Assembly: GCF_000092865.1 (NCBI RefSeq)
Contig: NC_014151.1
Coordinates: forward strand, 2,976,001-3,040,000
Source: Cellulomonas flavigena DSM 20109
GTDB taxonomy: Bacteria; Actinomycetota; Actinomycetes; Actinomycetales; Cellulomonadaceae
DNA: 64,000 nucleotides
Direction: 5' to 3'
Shown piece after piece: positions 8,353 to 17,621 of this stretch (the first letter of the stretch is position 1; each line of letters opens with the position of its first letter). The notes below the pieces were generated by a model. That model worked only from the letters and a program-made list of their open reading frames with translations. It searched no databases and was not told the origin of the DNA. The position numbers were made by a program, and so were the translations under genes.

Positions 8353-9246
8353 ATGACATCGACGCACGCCCCGGCCGTCCTGGTCGAGGGGCTCCACAAG
8401 CGGTACGGCGCCAAGCGCGCCGTGGACGGGCTGGACCTGCGCGTCGAGCACGGCGAGATCGTCGCGGTGCTCGGGCCCAACGGCGCCGGCAAGACGACGA
8501 CGGTCGAGACGCTCGAGGGCTTCCGCCGCGCGGACGCGGGGCACGTGCGCGTGCTCGGCGAGGACCCGGCGACCGCCGGGCGCGCCTGGCGCTCGCGCAT
8601 CGGCGTCGTCCTGCAGGACAACCACGACCTCGCCGAGATCACGGTGCGCGAGGTCGTGCACCACTTCGCGGGCTTCTACCCCGCGCCGCGCGACCCCGAG
8701 CGGGTCATCGACGCCGTCGGACTGCGTCCGAAGGCGTCGACGCGGGTGCGCGGGCTGTCCGGCGGGCAGCGACGGCGGCTCGACGTCGCGCTCGGCGTGG
8801 TCGGCGACCCCGAGCTGCTGTTCCTCGACGAGCCGACGACCGGGTTCGACCCGCAGGCGCGCCACGAGTTCTGGGACCTCGTCGAGCGGCTGCGTCTCGA
8901 CGGCACGACCGTGCTGCTGACGACCCACTACCTCGAGGAGGCCGAGCGGCTCGCCGACCGCGTGGTGGTCGTCGCTGACGGCCGCGTGGTCGCGGAAGGG
9001 GCGCCAGCTGACCTCGGCGGGCGGCAGGCCCGCCGGGCGCGCGTGCGCTGGACCGCCGACGGCGTGACCCACGAGGAGGCGACGGACGCCCCGACGGCGC
9101 TCGTCGCACGGCTCGCCGCGCACCTGGCGGGCCCGGACGGCGAGGTGCCCGGGCTGCAGGTGCTGCGACCCACGCTCGAGGACGTCTACCTCGGGCTCGT
9201 CGGAGGGGACGCCACCGCGGCGTCCGGCCAGGAGGAGGCAGCGTGA
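8353..9246 (+). CDS. ABC transporter ATP-binding protein
   Basis: A 297-residue ATPase with Walker A GPNGAGKTT (41-49), signature LSGGQRRR (135-142), Walker B LLFLDEPTTGFD (155-166) and a switch His in LLTTHYLEEAE. The length and the C-terminal extension after about residue 215 fit the DrrA/CcmA-like group that powers ABC-2 exporters of drugs or lipids. It overlaps the permease gene by 4 bp (GTGA). A two-component pair follows the permease, the common pattern for exporters induced by a membrane-active compound. Substrate unknown. Confidence 0.92.
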   Translation: MTSTHAPAVLVEGLHKRYGAKRAVDGLDLRVEHGEIVAVLGPNGAGKTTTVETLEGFRRADAGHVRVLGEDPATAGRAWRSRIGVVLQDNHDLAEITVREVVHHFAGFYPAPRDPERVIDAVGLRPKASTRVRGLSGGQRRRLDVALGVVGDPELLFLDEPTTGFDPQARHEFWDLVERLRLDGTTVLLTTHYLEEAERLADRVVVVADGRVVAEGAPADLGGRQARRARVRWTADGVTHEEATDAPTALVARLAAHLAGPDGEVPGLQVLRPTLEDVYLGLVGGDATAASGQEEAA

Positions 9247-10100
9247 CGACGACGACCACCCCACGTCCCGCGGCGCGCACGTCGGCGCCCCGCATGCCCG
9301 GCCTCACGCGCCTGGCGTGGGCCCGCACCCGCTACGAGGTCACCGCGTTCTTCCGCGAGCGCGAGGCCGTCGTCTTCGTGTTCGCCTACCCGGTGATCAT
9401 GCTCGCGATCTTCGCGACCGTGTTCGGGTCCGACGAGGAGCTCCTGCCCGGCAGCGGCGTGCACTTCCCGCAGTACTTCCTGCCCGGGATGGTGGCCACG
9501 GGCGTGGTGCTCTCGAGCTTCCAGAACCTCGCGACGTTCATCGCCGCGGAGCGCGACGACGGCACCCTCAAGCGCCTGCGGGCGACCCCACTGCCGGCGA
9601 GTGCGTACTTCCTCGGCAAGACGGGCCAGGTGCTGCTGACGGCCGGCGTGCAGACCGCGCTGCTGCTGACGGTCGCGGGCGTCGTCTACGACGTGCCGCT
9701 GCCCGACGACGCCGGGCGCTGGTGGACCTTCGCGTGGGTGTTCGTGCTGGGGACCGCGACCGGGGCGGTGTGCGGCGTGGCGTTCTCGTCGCTGCCGCGC
9801 AGCGGCCGCTCGACGAGCGCGGTCGTGGTGCCGATCGTGCTGGTGCTGCAGTTCGTCTCGGGGGTGTTCTTCCGGTTCGACGAGCTGCCGGGCTGGATGC
9901 AGCAGGTCGCCGGTGTGTTCCCCCTGAAGTGGATCGCGCAGGGCATGCGCTCGGTGTTCCTGCCGGAGGGCGCGGCTGCGCTCGAGCCGTCGGGGTCGTG
10001 GCAGCACGGGGCGACCGCGGTGGTGCTCGCGGTGTGGCTCGTCGGGGCGCTGGTCGTGGGCGTGCGGACGTTCCGCTGGCGCCGCCGGGACGACGGTTGA
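9243..10100 (+). CDS. ABC-2 type transporter permease
   Basis: A 285-residue membrane protein with about six hydrophobic segments. It has the ABC-2 permease features: an N-terminal cytoplasmic stretch (TRLAWARTRYEVTAFFRERE), first helix AVVFVFAYPVIMLAIFATVFG, and the conserved segment ERDDGTLKRLRATPLPASAYFLGK before helix 3. It pairs with the ATPase just upstream (4-bp overlap, GTG start) to form the exporter. The next gene, the histidine kinase, begins 37 bp later. Confidence 0.9.
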   Translation: MTTTTTPRPAARTSAPRMPGLTRLAWARTRYEVTAFFREREAVVFVFAYPVIMLAIFATVFGSDEELLPGSGVHFPQYFLPGMVATGVVLSSFQNLATFIAAERDDGTLKRLRATPLPASAYFLGKTGQVLLTAGVQTALLLTVAGVVYDVPLPDDAGRWWTFAWVFVLGTATGAVCGVAFSSLPRSGRSTSAVVVPIVLVLQFVSGVFFRFDELPGWMQQVAGVFPLKWIAQGMRSVFLPEGAAALEPSGSWQHGATAVVLAVWLVGALVVGVRTFRWRRRDDG

Positions 10101-10137
10101 CCCGCGGTGCCCGCCGGCGCGTGGCAGCATCACGCGC

Positions 10138-11411
10138 ATGAGCACGCCGTCCGTCGCGGGCCACGAACCGGTCGCCCGGCACGAGTTCTGGGTACGCACG
10201 CTGCGCACCTGGGACGTGGTGTTCGTCGCGATGACCGTCGTGTACGTCGTGGCCGTGGTGGTCGGCGCCGCGCGCCCGTCGGACGCGCTGCTGCCGGCGG
10301 CGACGATGGGCGCGCTGGCACTGGCGTACGGCCTCGTCGGCCGCTCGGCCGCGCTGCAGGGCGACCCCCGCCGGGCCGACCTGTACCTGGCACTGCTGGT
10401 GGTGGTCGTCACGGTCCAGGTGGGCGCAGGCGACGTCGGCTCGGTCCTGCTGTTCCTCGCGTACTCGCAGGTCTGGTTCTTCACTCGCACGCGCACGGCG
10501 GGCGTCGTGTGGGCCACCGCCCTGACGGTGGCGATCGTGGTCGCCGCGGCGTGGCGCGTGCAGGCCACCGGACCGCAGATCGCCGAGATCGCGGCGCAGT
10601 TCGGCGTCGCGCTGCTGTTCGCGATCGTCCTCGGCCTGTGGATCACGCAGGTCGCCGAGCAGAGCGAGGAGCGTGCGTACCTGCTCGACGAGCTGCGGGC
10701 GGCGCAGGACGAGCTCGCCGCGTCGCACCACGCGGCGGGCGTCGTCGCCGAGCGCGAGCGGCTCGCGGCGGAGATCCACGACACGCTCGCGCAGGGCTTC
10801 ACGTCGGTCGTCATGCTCGCGCAGACGGCCGCGGTCGAGCTCGAGCGCGGGCACACCGACCGGACCGCGACGCGGCTGGCGCGGATCGAGGGCGGGAGAA
10901 CCTCGCGGAGGCGCGTGCGCTCGTCGCCGCGTTCGCGCCGCCCGACCTGCAGGACGGCGACCTCGCGGGCGCGCTGTCGCGGCTCGGCGAGCGGTTCGCC
11001 GCCGAGACGGGTCTCGAGGTGGACGTCGTCGACGAGGCCGGCGACGACGCACCGGGCCGCGAGGCGCAGGTCGTGCTGCTGCGCGCCGCGCAGGAGTCGC
11101 TGGCCAACGTCCGCCGCCACGCGGGCGCCACGCACGTCACGCTGCGGCTCGGGCGCACCGGTGGCGAGGTGGTGCTCGAGGTCACGGACGACGGCAGCGG
11201 CCTGGTACCCGGCACCCCGGAGGGCAACGGGCTGCGTGGTATGCGGGCGCGCGCCGACGCGGCAGGCGGCACGCTCGACGTCGCCGGGGCGTCGGGCGCG
11301 GGCACGCGGGTGCGTGTGCGCGTCCCGGCGACGCGGGCCACCACCGCGGCCGGCACGGGCGAGGGCGTCCCCGGCGGCCACCCCACCCCCGCCACGGAGG
11401 AGACCTCGTGA
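10138..11411 (+). pseudogene. NarL-type sensor histidine kinase, frameshifted
   Basis: Codons 1-251 (to 10890) encode four to six membrane helices (about 25-175), a short coiled segment and the HisKA_3 box with phospho-acceptor His214 in EIHDTLAQGF. The frame then fails. The rest of the kinase continues in another frame from 10896: ENLAEARALVAAFAPPDL, the N-box region AAQESLANVRRHAGA, the G-box DDGSGL and NGLRGMRARADAAGG, ending at the stop at 11411. One missing base within 10891-10896 explains it. Both halves look under selection, so this is either a recent mutation or a sequence error; if real, the kinase lacks its ATP-binding domain. The gene overlaps the response regulator by 4 bp. CAGCAT lies seven bases before the ATG. 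Confidence 0.8.
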
Positions 11412-12037
11412 ACCTGCGCGTCGTCGTCGCCGACGACCACCCCGTCGTGCGCTCGGGCATCGTCGCGATGCTCGACCTCGAGCCCGACCTCGAGGTGGTC
11501 GGCGAGGCCGGGGACGGCGAGCGGGCCGTCGCCCTCGCGCACGAGCTGCAGCCCGACGTCGTCCTCATGGACCTGCGCATGCCCGGTCTCGACGGCGCCG
11601 CCGCGACGGCCCGCGTCGTGACGGAGCTGCCGGGCGTGCACGTCCTGGTGCTCACGACGTACGAGACGGACACCGACATCCTGCGGGCTGTCGAGGCGGG
11701 CGCGACCGGCTACCTGCTCAAGGACACCCCGCGCGAGCAGCTCGTCGCCGGTGTCCGCGCCGCAGCCCGGGGCGAGTCCGCACTGTCACCCTCGATCGCC
11801 CAGCGGCTCGTCCGGCAGGTGCGCGGTGGGACCGGCGAGCGGCTCACACCCCGCGAGCGCGAGGTCCTCGCGGGCGTCGCGCGCGGCCTGTCGAACGCGG
11901 CGGTCGGCCGCGAGCTGTTCATCACCGAGGCGACCGTCAAGACGCACCTGCTGCGCGCGTTTGCCAAGCTCGGCGTGGACGACCGCACGCGCGCAGTGAC
12001 CGTCGCCATCGAGCGCGGGATCCTCCCCGGCGCGTGA
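11408..12037 (+). CDS. NarL/LuxR-family response regulator
   Basis: A 209-residue regulator with receiver residues Asp9-Asp10, phospho-acceptor Asp55 in VVLMDLRMPG, and Thr/Lys positions in LTTYE and LLKDTP. The C-terminal LuxR helix-turn-helix starts near residue 145 (LTPREREVLAGVARGLSNAAVGREL). The GTG at 11408 overlaps the kinase stop (GTGA) and has GGAGG upstream. It should be phosphorylated by the kinase encoded just before it, which carries a frameshift, and probably controls the ABC-2 exporter at 8353-10100. Confidence 0.93.
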   Translation: MNLRVVVADDHPVVRSGIVAMLDLEPDLEVVGEAGDGERAVALAHELQPDVVLMDLRMPGLDGAAATARVVTELPGVHVLVLTTYETDTDILRAVEAGATGYLLKDTPREQLVAGVRAAARGESALSPSIAQRLVRQVRGGTGERLTPREREVLAGVARGLSNAAVGRELFITEATVKTHLLRAFAKLGVDDRTRAVTVAIERGILPGA

Positions 12038-12095
12038 CGCCGGACGTCGGTTGCCCGGGGCACGGACGGCCCTACTGCCCCGCTGGTCGCGCGCC

Positions 12096-12107
12096 CATAC
12101 TGTGACC
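12096..12107 (+). promoter_or_regulatory. candidate -10 element of leaderless kinase gene
   Basis: CATACT at 12096-12101 lies six bases before the ATG at 12108, with no Shine-Dalgarno sequence between them. The spacing suits transcription starting at the ATG. Confidence 0.45.
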
Positions 12108-13649
12108 ATGCGGACAGGGCGGACGACGGGGCGCACGCCCGTCGTGCTCACCGAGCCCGGGCGTCGGCCGCCGTCGCGGGTGACGGTCCGCGGCCGCCTG
12201 ATGACGGCCGTGGTGGCCCTCACCGCAGCGGCGATGACGATCTCGGGGGTCACCGGTCTGGCGCTGCAGCTGCGCGCGACCGACGCCCGCATCGACGACT
12301 CCCTGCAGCGCGCGGTCGCGGCCCTGCGCACGAGCCAGCAGGACGGCGAGACGCTCCCCGACGAGACGCGGGTGCCGTGGACGTCGGTGCAGCGCTTCCT
12401 CGTCAAGGCCGTCGAGGCGCGCGTGCCCGGCGAGCACGAGGGCATGCTGTCGTGGTTCAACGGCGCCGTGGACGTGCGCCCGGCGGACGAGACCCGTGCC
12501 ATCCGGCTCGACACCGACGCCGAGCTCCTGGAGTGGCTGCGGACGGTCGACCCCGACGACCCGCGCGCCGAGGAGCCCCGCACCGTGCGCACGTCGGTCA
12601 CCGAGTACCGGCTGGTGGCGGTGCCCGTGCGGCTCGAGGCCGACCCCGGCGCCGAAGGGCTGTTCGTCCTCGCGTCGGACCGCACCGCCCAGAACGCGGG
12701 CGTGTGGCGGATCTTCCTCACGTACTCCGTGGTCGGCCTGGTGGCGCTGGTGATCACGTCGCTCGTCGCGTGGTTCGTGGTCGGGCACATGCTGCGCCCG
12801 GTACGGGTGCTGCGGGACACCGTGCGCCGCGTCACCGAGTCCGACCTGTCCGAGCGCATCGAGGTGACCGGCAAGGACGACCTCGCGGACCTCGCGTCGT
12901 CCGTCAACTCGATGCTGCAGCGCCTCGAGCGCGCGTTCGGGTCGCAGCGCGAGCTGCTGGACGACGTCGGGCACGAGCTGCGCACGCCGCTGACCATCGT
13001 GCGCGGCCACCTCGAGCTGCTCGACCCCGCGGACGCGAGCGACGTGCGGGCCACGCAGTCGCTCGCGCTCGACGAGCTCGACCGCATGCAGCGCCTCGTC
13101 GACGACCTCGTCACCCTGGCGACCGCCGACCGCCCCGACTTCGTGCGGCGGGCGCCCGTCGACGTCGGCCGGCTGACCGACGACGTGCTGGAGAAGGCCC
13201 GCGGCCTGGGCGAGCGCCGGTTCGTGGTGGTCGCGCGTGCCGACGTCGTCGTGGAGGTGGACGCGCAGCGCGTCACGCAGGCGTGGCTGCAGCTGCTCGC
13301 GAACGCCGTGAAGTTCTCCGCGCCGGGGTCGGTGGTCCGGCTCGGCAGCGAGGTCGCCGACGGCCGCCTGCTGGTGTGGGTGCGCGACGAGGGTCCGGGC
13401 GTGCCGCGCGAGGAGGAGGAACGGATCTTCGAGCGCTTCCACCGCGGCCAGGCGGACCGCGTCCAGCACGGCGCCGGGCTCGGCCTGCCGATCGTCGCGG
13501 CGATCGCCGCAGCCCACGGGGGGCGCGTCTTCCTCGAGCACCCCCCGCCCGGCGCCGGACCCGGCGTCGGTTTCGTCCTGGACCTGCCCGCCGTCGGCCT
13601 CGTCGACGGCGAGTCCGAGCCCTTCGTCCTCGTGGAGCCCCGCCGATGA
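12108..13649 (+). CDS. sensor histidine kinase (HAMP-HisKA-HATPase)
   Basis: A 513-residue classical sensor kinase. One membrane helix near 30-52, an extracytoplasmic sensor domain of about 145 residues, and a second helix near 200-225 are followed by HAMP, HisKA with His289 in DDVGHELRTPL, and HATPase_c (NAVKFSAPG, DEGPGVPREE, GAGLGLPIV). It sits in the membrane and phosphorylates the OmpR-type regulator whose gene overlaps its end by 4 bp. The ATG at 12108 follows CATACT by six bases; upstream in-frame codons are not conserved in style. The signal sensed is unknown. Confidence 0.93.
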   Translation: MRTGRTTGRTPVVLTEPGRRPPSRVTVRGRLMTAVVALTAAAMTISGVTGLALQLRATDARIDDSLQRAVAALRTSQQDGETLPDETRVPWTSVQRFLVKAVEARVPGEHEGMLSWFNGAVDVRPADETRAIRLDTDAELLEWLRTVDPDDPRAEEPRTVRTSVTEYRLVAVPVRLEADPGAEGLFVLASDRTAQNAGVWRIFLTYSVVGLVALVITSLVAWFVVGHMLRPVRVLRDTVRRVTESDLSERIEVTGKDDLADLASSVNSMLQRLERAFGSQRELLDDVGHELRTPLTIVRGHLELLDPADASDVRATQSLALDELDRMQRLVDDLVTLATADRPDFVRRAPVDVGRLTDDVLEKARGLGERRFVVVARADVVVEVDAQRVTQAWLQLLANAVKFSAPGSVVRLGSEVADGRLLVWVRDEGPGVPREEEERIFERFHRGQADRVQHGAGLGLPIVAAIAAAHGGRVFLEHPPPGAGPGVGFVLDLPAVGLVDGESEPFVLVEPRR

Positions 13650-14320
13650 CCCACATCCTGATCGCCGAGGACGAGGAGCGCATCGCCTCCTTCGTCGCCA
13701 AGGGCCTGCGCGCCCACGGGTACGAGGCGAGCGCCGTCATGACCGGCGAGGCGGCCCTGGCACGGATCGAGGCCGGCGGCATCGACCTGCTCGTGCTCGA
13801 CCTGGGCCTGGGCGACATGGACGGCTTCGAGGTGCTGCGGTACCTGCGCGCCGAGGGCTACGAGCTGCCCGTCATCGTGCTGACGGCTCGCTCGTCCGTG
13901 ACGGACACCGTGACAGGGCTGGAGTCGGGTGCCGACGACTACATGGCCAAGCCGTTCCGGTTCGAGGAGCTGCTGGCGCGCGTCCGGCTGCGGCTGCGCA
14001 GCCAGCCGGCGGCGACCGCGCGCGGCAACGTGCTGGTCCACGGGCGGCTGCAGCTCGACCTGCGCACGCGCCGCATGCGGGTCGACGACGTCGAGGTCGA
14101 CCTGTCGGCGCGCGAGTTCGCCCTCGCGGAGACGTTCATGCGCAACCCCGGCGACGTGCTGACACGCGAGCGACTGCTGTCGGAGGTGTGGGGCTACGAC
14201 TTCGACCCCGGATCGAACGTCGTGGACGTGTACGTGCGGTACCTGCGCCGCAAGCTCGGCGCGGAGCACTTCGACACCATCCGCGAGGTCGGGTACCGGC
14301 TCGTCGACGCCCCCGTGTGA
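13646..14320 (+). CDS. OmpR/PhoB-family response regulator
   Basis: A 224-residue regulator with receiver acidic pair Glu8-Asp9, phospho-acceptor Asp52 in LLVLDLGLGDMDG, and Lys in MAKPFRFEELLARV. The C-terminal winged helix starts near residue 130 (LSAREFALAETFM, then LSEVWGYDFDPGSNVVDVYVRYLRRKLG). ATG overlaps the kinase stop (ATGA), indicating translational coupling. It is the cognate partner of the preceding kinase; targets are unknown. Confidence 0.95.
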   Translation: MTHILIAEDEERIASFVAKGLRAHGYEASAVMTGEAALARIEAGGIDLLVLDLGLGDMDGFEVLRYLRAEGYELPVIVLTARSSVTDTVTGLESGADDYMAKPFRFEELLARVRLRLRSQPAATARGNVLVHGRLQLDLRTRRMRVDDVEVDLSAREFALAETFMRNPGDVLTRERLLSEVWGYDFDPGSNVVDVYVRYLRRKLGAEHFDTIREVGYRLVDAPV

Positions 14321-14378
14321 CCGAGCGAGGGCAGGCCGCGGCTGCGCGACCCTGCGCCGGGCTGGCACACTGACCGCG

Positions 14379-15407
14379 ATGCGCGACCTGGCCCTGCTCC
14401 CCAAGGCGCACCTGCACCTGCACTTCACGGGGTCGATGCGGGTCGACACCCTCGCCGAGCTGGCGGACCGCCACGGCATCCGTCTCCCCCACGTGCTGCT
14501 GGACGACGACCCGCTCGTGGTTCCCGCGGGCGCGCGCGGGTGGTTCCGCTTCCAGCGGATGTACGACGCGGCGCGCGCGTGCGTGCGCTCGGAGGCCGAC
14601 ATGCGCCGGCTCGTCGCCGAGGCCGCCGCGGACGACGCCGCCGAGGGCTCGGGACGCCTCGAGCTGCAGGTCGACCCGACGTCGTACGCGCCGTTCGTCG
14701 GCGGGCTGACCCCGGCGCTCGAGATCGTCCTCGACGCGGCGCGCGAGGCGCAGGCGGCGACCGGTGTCGAGATCGGCGTCGTGGTGGCGGCGTCGCGGAT
14801 GCGGCACCCGCTGGACGCGCGCACGCTCGCCCGGCTCGCGGCGAAGCACGCCGGGGACGGCCCGGGGCAGGTCGTCGGGTTCGGGCTGTCGAACGACGAG
14901 CGGCGCGGCACGACCGCCGAGTTCGCCGGTGCGTTCGCGATCGCCCACCGCGCGGGGCTGCTGTCCGTGCCGCACGGCGGCGAGCTGCTGGGGCCCGAGC
15001 ACGTCGAGCAGGTGCTCGACCACCTGCGGCCCGACCGGCTGGGGCACGGCGTGCGCAGCGGCGAGGACCCGCGCGTTCTGGAGCGCGTGCTGCAGGACGA
15101 CGTGCCGCTCGAGGTGTGCCCCGCGTCGAACGTGTCGTTGGGGGTGTACGCCGGACCGGGGGACGTGCCGCTGCGGGCGCTGGTCGACGCGGGCGCACGC
15201 GTCGCGCTCGGCGCGGACGACCCGTTGCTCTTCCGTTCACGCCTCGTCGACCAGTACCGCATCGCGCGCGAGGCGCACGGCTTCACGGACGCCGAGCTGG
15301 CCGACCTGGCCCGGTCGTCGATCACCGCGAGCGCCGCGTCACCCGCCACGCGGGCGCGCCTGCTGGCGGGTGTCGACGCGTGGCTCGCGTCGGCCCCCGC
15401 CGGCTGA
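14379..15407 (+). CDS. add: adenosine deaminase family protein
   Basis: A 342-residue metal-dependent amidohydrolase. The zinc ligands are in AHLHLHFTGS (His11, His13, His15). The conserved blocks VPHGGELLGPEH (His and Glu), DRLGHGVR and GADDPLLF (zinc-binding Asp pair) are present, so the active site looks complete. It would deaminate adenosine or a related nucleoside in purine salvage; adenine or a modified base is possible. ATG at 14379 follows TGG-CACACT by seven bases without a Shine-Dalgarno sequence. It is monocistronic and converges on the peptidase gene. Confidence 0.88.
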   Translation: MRDLALLPKAHLHLHFTGSMRVDTLAELADRHGIRLPHVLLDDDPLVVPAGARGWFRFQRMYDAARACVRSEADMRRLVAEAAADDAAEGSGRLELQVDPTSYAPFVGGLTPALEIVLDAAREAQAATGVEIGVVVAASRMRHPLDARTLARLAAKHAGDGPGQVVGFGLSNDERRGTTAEFAGAFAIAHRAGLLSVPHGGELLGPEHVEQVLDHLRPDRLGHGVRSGEDPRVLERVLQDDVPLEVCPASNVSLGVYAGPGDVPLRALVDAGARVALGADDPLLFRSRLVDQYRIAREAHGFTDAELADLARSSITASAASPATRARLLAGVDAWLASAPAG

Positions 15408-15470
15408 GCACGACCGCCGGCGCGTCCCTGCGGTCGTGGCGACCGGGGGCACACCCGCCGGGCGCGCCCA

Positions 15471-15504
15471 GGGCGGGGCCCGGCCGACCGGCCGGACCCC
15501 GCCC
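15471..15504 (-). terminator. terminator of S33 peptidase gene
   Basis: GGGCGGGGTCCGGCCG (minus strand) pairs with its downstream arm over 16 bp through one G-U pair. In plus-strand RNA the same position is a C-A mismatch, so the hairpin suits minus-strand transcription, though it may stop both convergent genes. Confidence 0.7.
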
Positions 15505-15521
15505 CTCGTCCGTGCGGTGCG

Positions 15522-17453
15522 TCAGCTGCGCGGCGTCGCTCCGGGCACCGGCGGCACCACGGGCGGCAGGGCCCGCTTCGGCTCCGCGGTGCGGGACGAC
15601 GGCTGGACGACGAACGGCTGCTCGTCACCCACGCACTGCGTGCCCACCGCGGGCAGCTCACCCGCGATGAGGTAGGCGTCGATCGCACCGGTGGCGCACA
15701 CCGACGTGCCGTACGCCGTGTGACCCCAGTTGTCCGAGGACAGCAGGCGGCTGTTCGGGAGCACGTCCGCGGCTGCGACCGCACCCTCGTAGGCCGTCGC
15801 GGGGTCCCACAGGTTGCCCACGACGAGCACGGGCGCCGCCGTCCGCGCGGTGAACGGACCCCGCCAGGCGTCCTCGTCCTGCGCGGTCCACACGGACGAC
15901 GCGCACTGCGGCGACGCCCACGACCACGCCGGCCCGAACCCGGGCGCGAGCTCGTCCTGCCGCTCGCCCGCCACGATCCACTCCTCCGGCTGCGCCGGGT
16001 TCAGCGAGTCCGTGCACAGCACCGCGGAGAATGCCTCGGTGTAGTTGGAGTACGGGAACGCGAACCCGCGGCCTGCAGCGCGCTCCACGCGCTGCGCGTC
16101 GCGGGCGGCGGCCTTCTCCTGCTCCTGCCGCTCGTACCCGACGAGGATCTCGAGGGCCTCGGCGCGCAGGGCCGCGTTCTCCGGCGTCTCCGGCTGCAGC
16201 AGCCAGTAGAAGGCCCACGTGTACAGGTCCACACCCGACCAGCCGGACGGCGAGTACAGCGCGCCGAGCACGGCGTTGACGAAGACCGGGGTGTCGACCT
16301 CGACGAGCAGCTCGTCGGTGTACGGGTCGCGCAGCTCGACGGGCGTCTCGTCGAGCCCGGCGTAGACCTCGTCCCACACCGCCTGCGGCTCACCGATCTC
16401 GGCGGTGCGGCACAGCTCCGGACCCGCCTCGGCGCACCGCGTGAGCACCTCCTGCGCGGCCCGCCACGCGGCGGTGCCGGACCCGAGCCGCTCGGTCACC
16501 GGGATGTCCGCGTTGTCCTCGGTGCCGGCCCACGCCAGCGGGTCGAGCACGCCGTCGATCACGAGCGCGCGCACGCGGTCCGGGAACATGTTGGCGTAGA
16601 CCTGGCCGAGGTAGCTGCCGTAGGAGAACCCGAGGTACGTCAGCTCCTCGTCGCCGACGGCCCGGCGGACGACGTCCATGTCACGCGCCACCTGTGCCGT
16701 CGACATCGAGGCGCTGAGCGGCTTCCCGGTGGTCGAGCACGCCTGACCGAGCTTGCGCGCGGAGTCGACGAACGCGGCGGTCTGCTCCTCGCCCTGCGGG
16801 TACGGCACGTACATGCCCGAGAGCGCGGCGTCCTGCTGCCCGATGTTCTTGAAGCACCTGACGTTGTCCGAGTAGTTGGTGCCGCGCGGGTCGAGCCCGA
16901 CGACGTCGAACGTCGCCAGCACCTCCGGCGACAGGAAGTAGGGCGCGAACGACGCGATGTCGACACCCGAGCCGCCCGGGCCGCCCGGGTTGATGAACAG
17001 CGAGCCGATGCGCTTGTCGGGGTCGGTGGCCTTGATGCGCAGCAGCGCGACCTCCGTGGTGGCGCCGTCCGGCTCGTCGTAGTCGAGCGGGAGCGCGACG
17101 ACGCCGCACTCGGCGCCGTCACCGAAGTAGGACGAGCAGTCGTACCAGTCCGGGTCGGGCGTCGGGACGCCGTCGACGCGCGCGGCCTCGACCGCACTCG
17201 TCGTGTCGTGGTCACCTGCCGGCGCGGACGGCGTGGGCGTGGGCTTGCCGGGCTTGGGCTTCCCCGGCTTGCCCGGCTTGCCCGGTGCCGGCTTGCCCGG
17301 CTTGCCCGGCCCCTTCTTGTCCGGTGCCACCGCTGCCGTACCGGCGTCGGGTGCTGCCGTCGCCGTGCTGGCCGAGAAGGCCGTGAGCGTCGTGGCCAGA
17401 CAGGCCGCGACGGTCGTCACGGCGAGCGCACGGCGGAGCTGTGCTTTCCTCAT
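15522..17453 (-). CDS. secreted S33-family alpha/beta-hydrolase (tripeptidyl aminopeptidase type)
   Basis: A 643-residue exported protein. A basic and hydrophobic signal peptide (1-35, cleavage near TATAA-PDAG) is followed by a low-complexity linker of GKPGKP repeats (48-72). The alpha/beta-hydrolase core has the oxyanion segment INPGGPGGSG, nucleophile Ser277 in GFSYGSYLG, Asp in VVGNLWDPATAY and His in NWGHTAYG near the C terminus. Family members remove tripeptides from protein N termini outside the cell or hydrolyse related esters. ATG at 17453 has GGGG seven bases upstream; an in-frame ATG two codons earlier is possible. Exported hydrolase is firm; the substrate is inferred. Confidence 0.88.
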   Translation of the reverse strand: MRKAQLRRALAVTTVAACLATTLTAFSASTATAAPDAGTAAVAPDKKGPGKPGKPAPGKPGKPGKPKPGKPTPTPSAPAGDHDTTSAVEAARVDGVPTPDPDWYDCSSYFGDGAECGVVALPLDYDEPDGATTEVALLRIKATDPDKRIGSLFINPGGPGGSGVDIASFAPYFLSPEVLATFDVVGLDPRGTNYSDNVRCFKNIGQQDAALSGMYVPYPQGEEQTAAFVDSARKLGQACSTTGKPLSASMSTAQVARDMDVVRRAVGDEELTYLGFSYGSYLGQVYANMFPDRVRALVIDGVLDPLAWAGTEDNADIPVTERLGSGTAAWRAAQEVLTRCAEAGPELCRTAEIGEPQAVWDEVYAGLDETPVELRDPYTDELLVEVDTPVFVNAVLGALYSPSGWSGVDLYTWAFYWLLQPETPENAALRAEALEILVGYERQEQEKAAARDAQRVERAAGRGFAFPYSNYTEAFSAVLCTDSLNPAQPEEWIVAGERQDELAPGFGPAWSWASPQCASSVWTAQDEDAWRGPFTARTAAPVLVVGNLWDPATAYEGAVAAADVLPNSRLLSSDNWGHTAYGTSVCATGAIDAYLIAGELPAVGTQCVGDEQPFVVQPSSRTAEPKRALPPVVPPVPGATPRS

Positions 17454-17520
17454 GAACATCCCCCTGGACGGCGCCCGCCGGTGCCCCTGCGCCCCGGCCG
17501 TCGACGCACGTCCACCCTGA

Positions 17521-17570
17521 CGGGCACGCGAGGTCGCGGACAACGGCCGCAGGACGGATCCGCGTGCCCG
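17521..17570. promoter_or_regulatory. inverted repeat upstream of S33 peptidase gene
   Basis: CGGGCACGCG at 17521-17530 is inverted exactly at 17561-17570, with 30 bases between. It spans a possible minus-strand promoter (TTGTCC, 18 bases, CAGGGT) for the peptidase gene. It may be an operator, or the tail terminator of murB. Confidence 0.4.
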
Positions 17571-17621
17571 ACCTGGGAGGGATGTCCTGTGCCGTCCTGG
17601 GGCGGTAGGGTCGCGCGCCCG

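Noticed and set aside
10888..10901. Programmed ribosomal frameshift in the sensor kinase gene
   Set aside because: GGCGGGAGAAC is not a known slippery site, there is no clear downstream stimulatory structure, and sensor kinases are not known to use this. Mutation or sequence error is simpler.
11786..15784. Long minus-strand frame of over 1300 codons opposite the kinase, regulator and adenosine deaminase genes
   Set aside because: Ser/Arg/Thr-rich antisense translation; the plus-strand genes have complete motifs and coupled starts.
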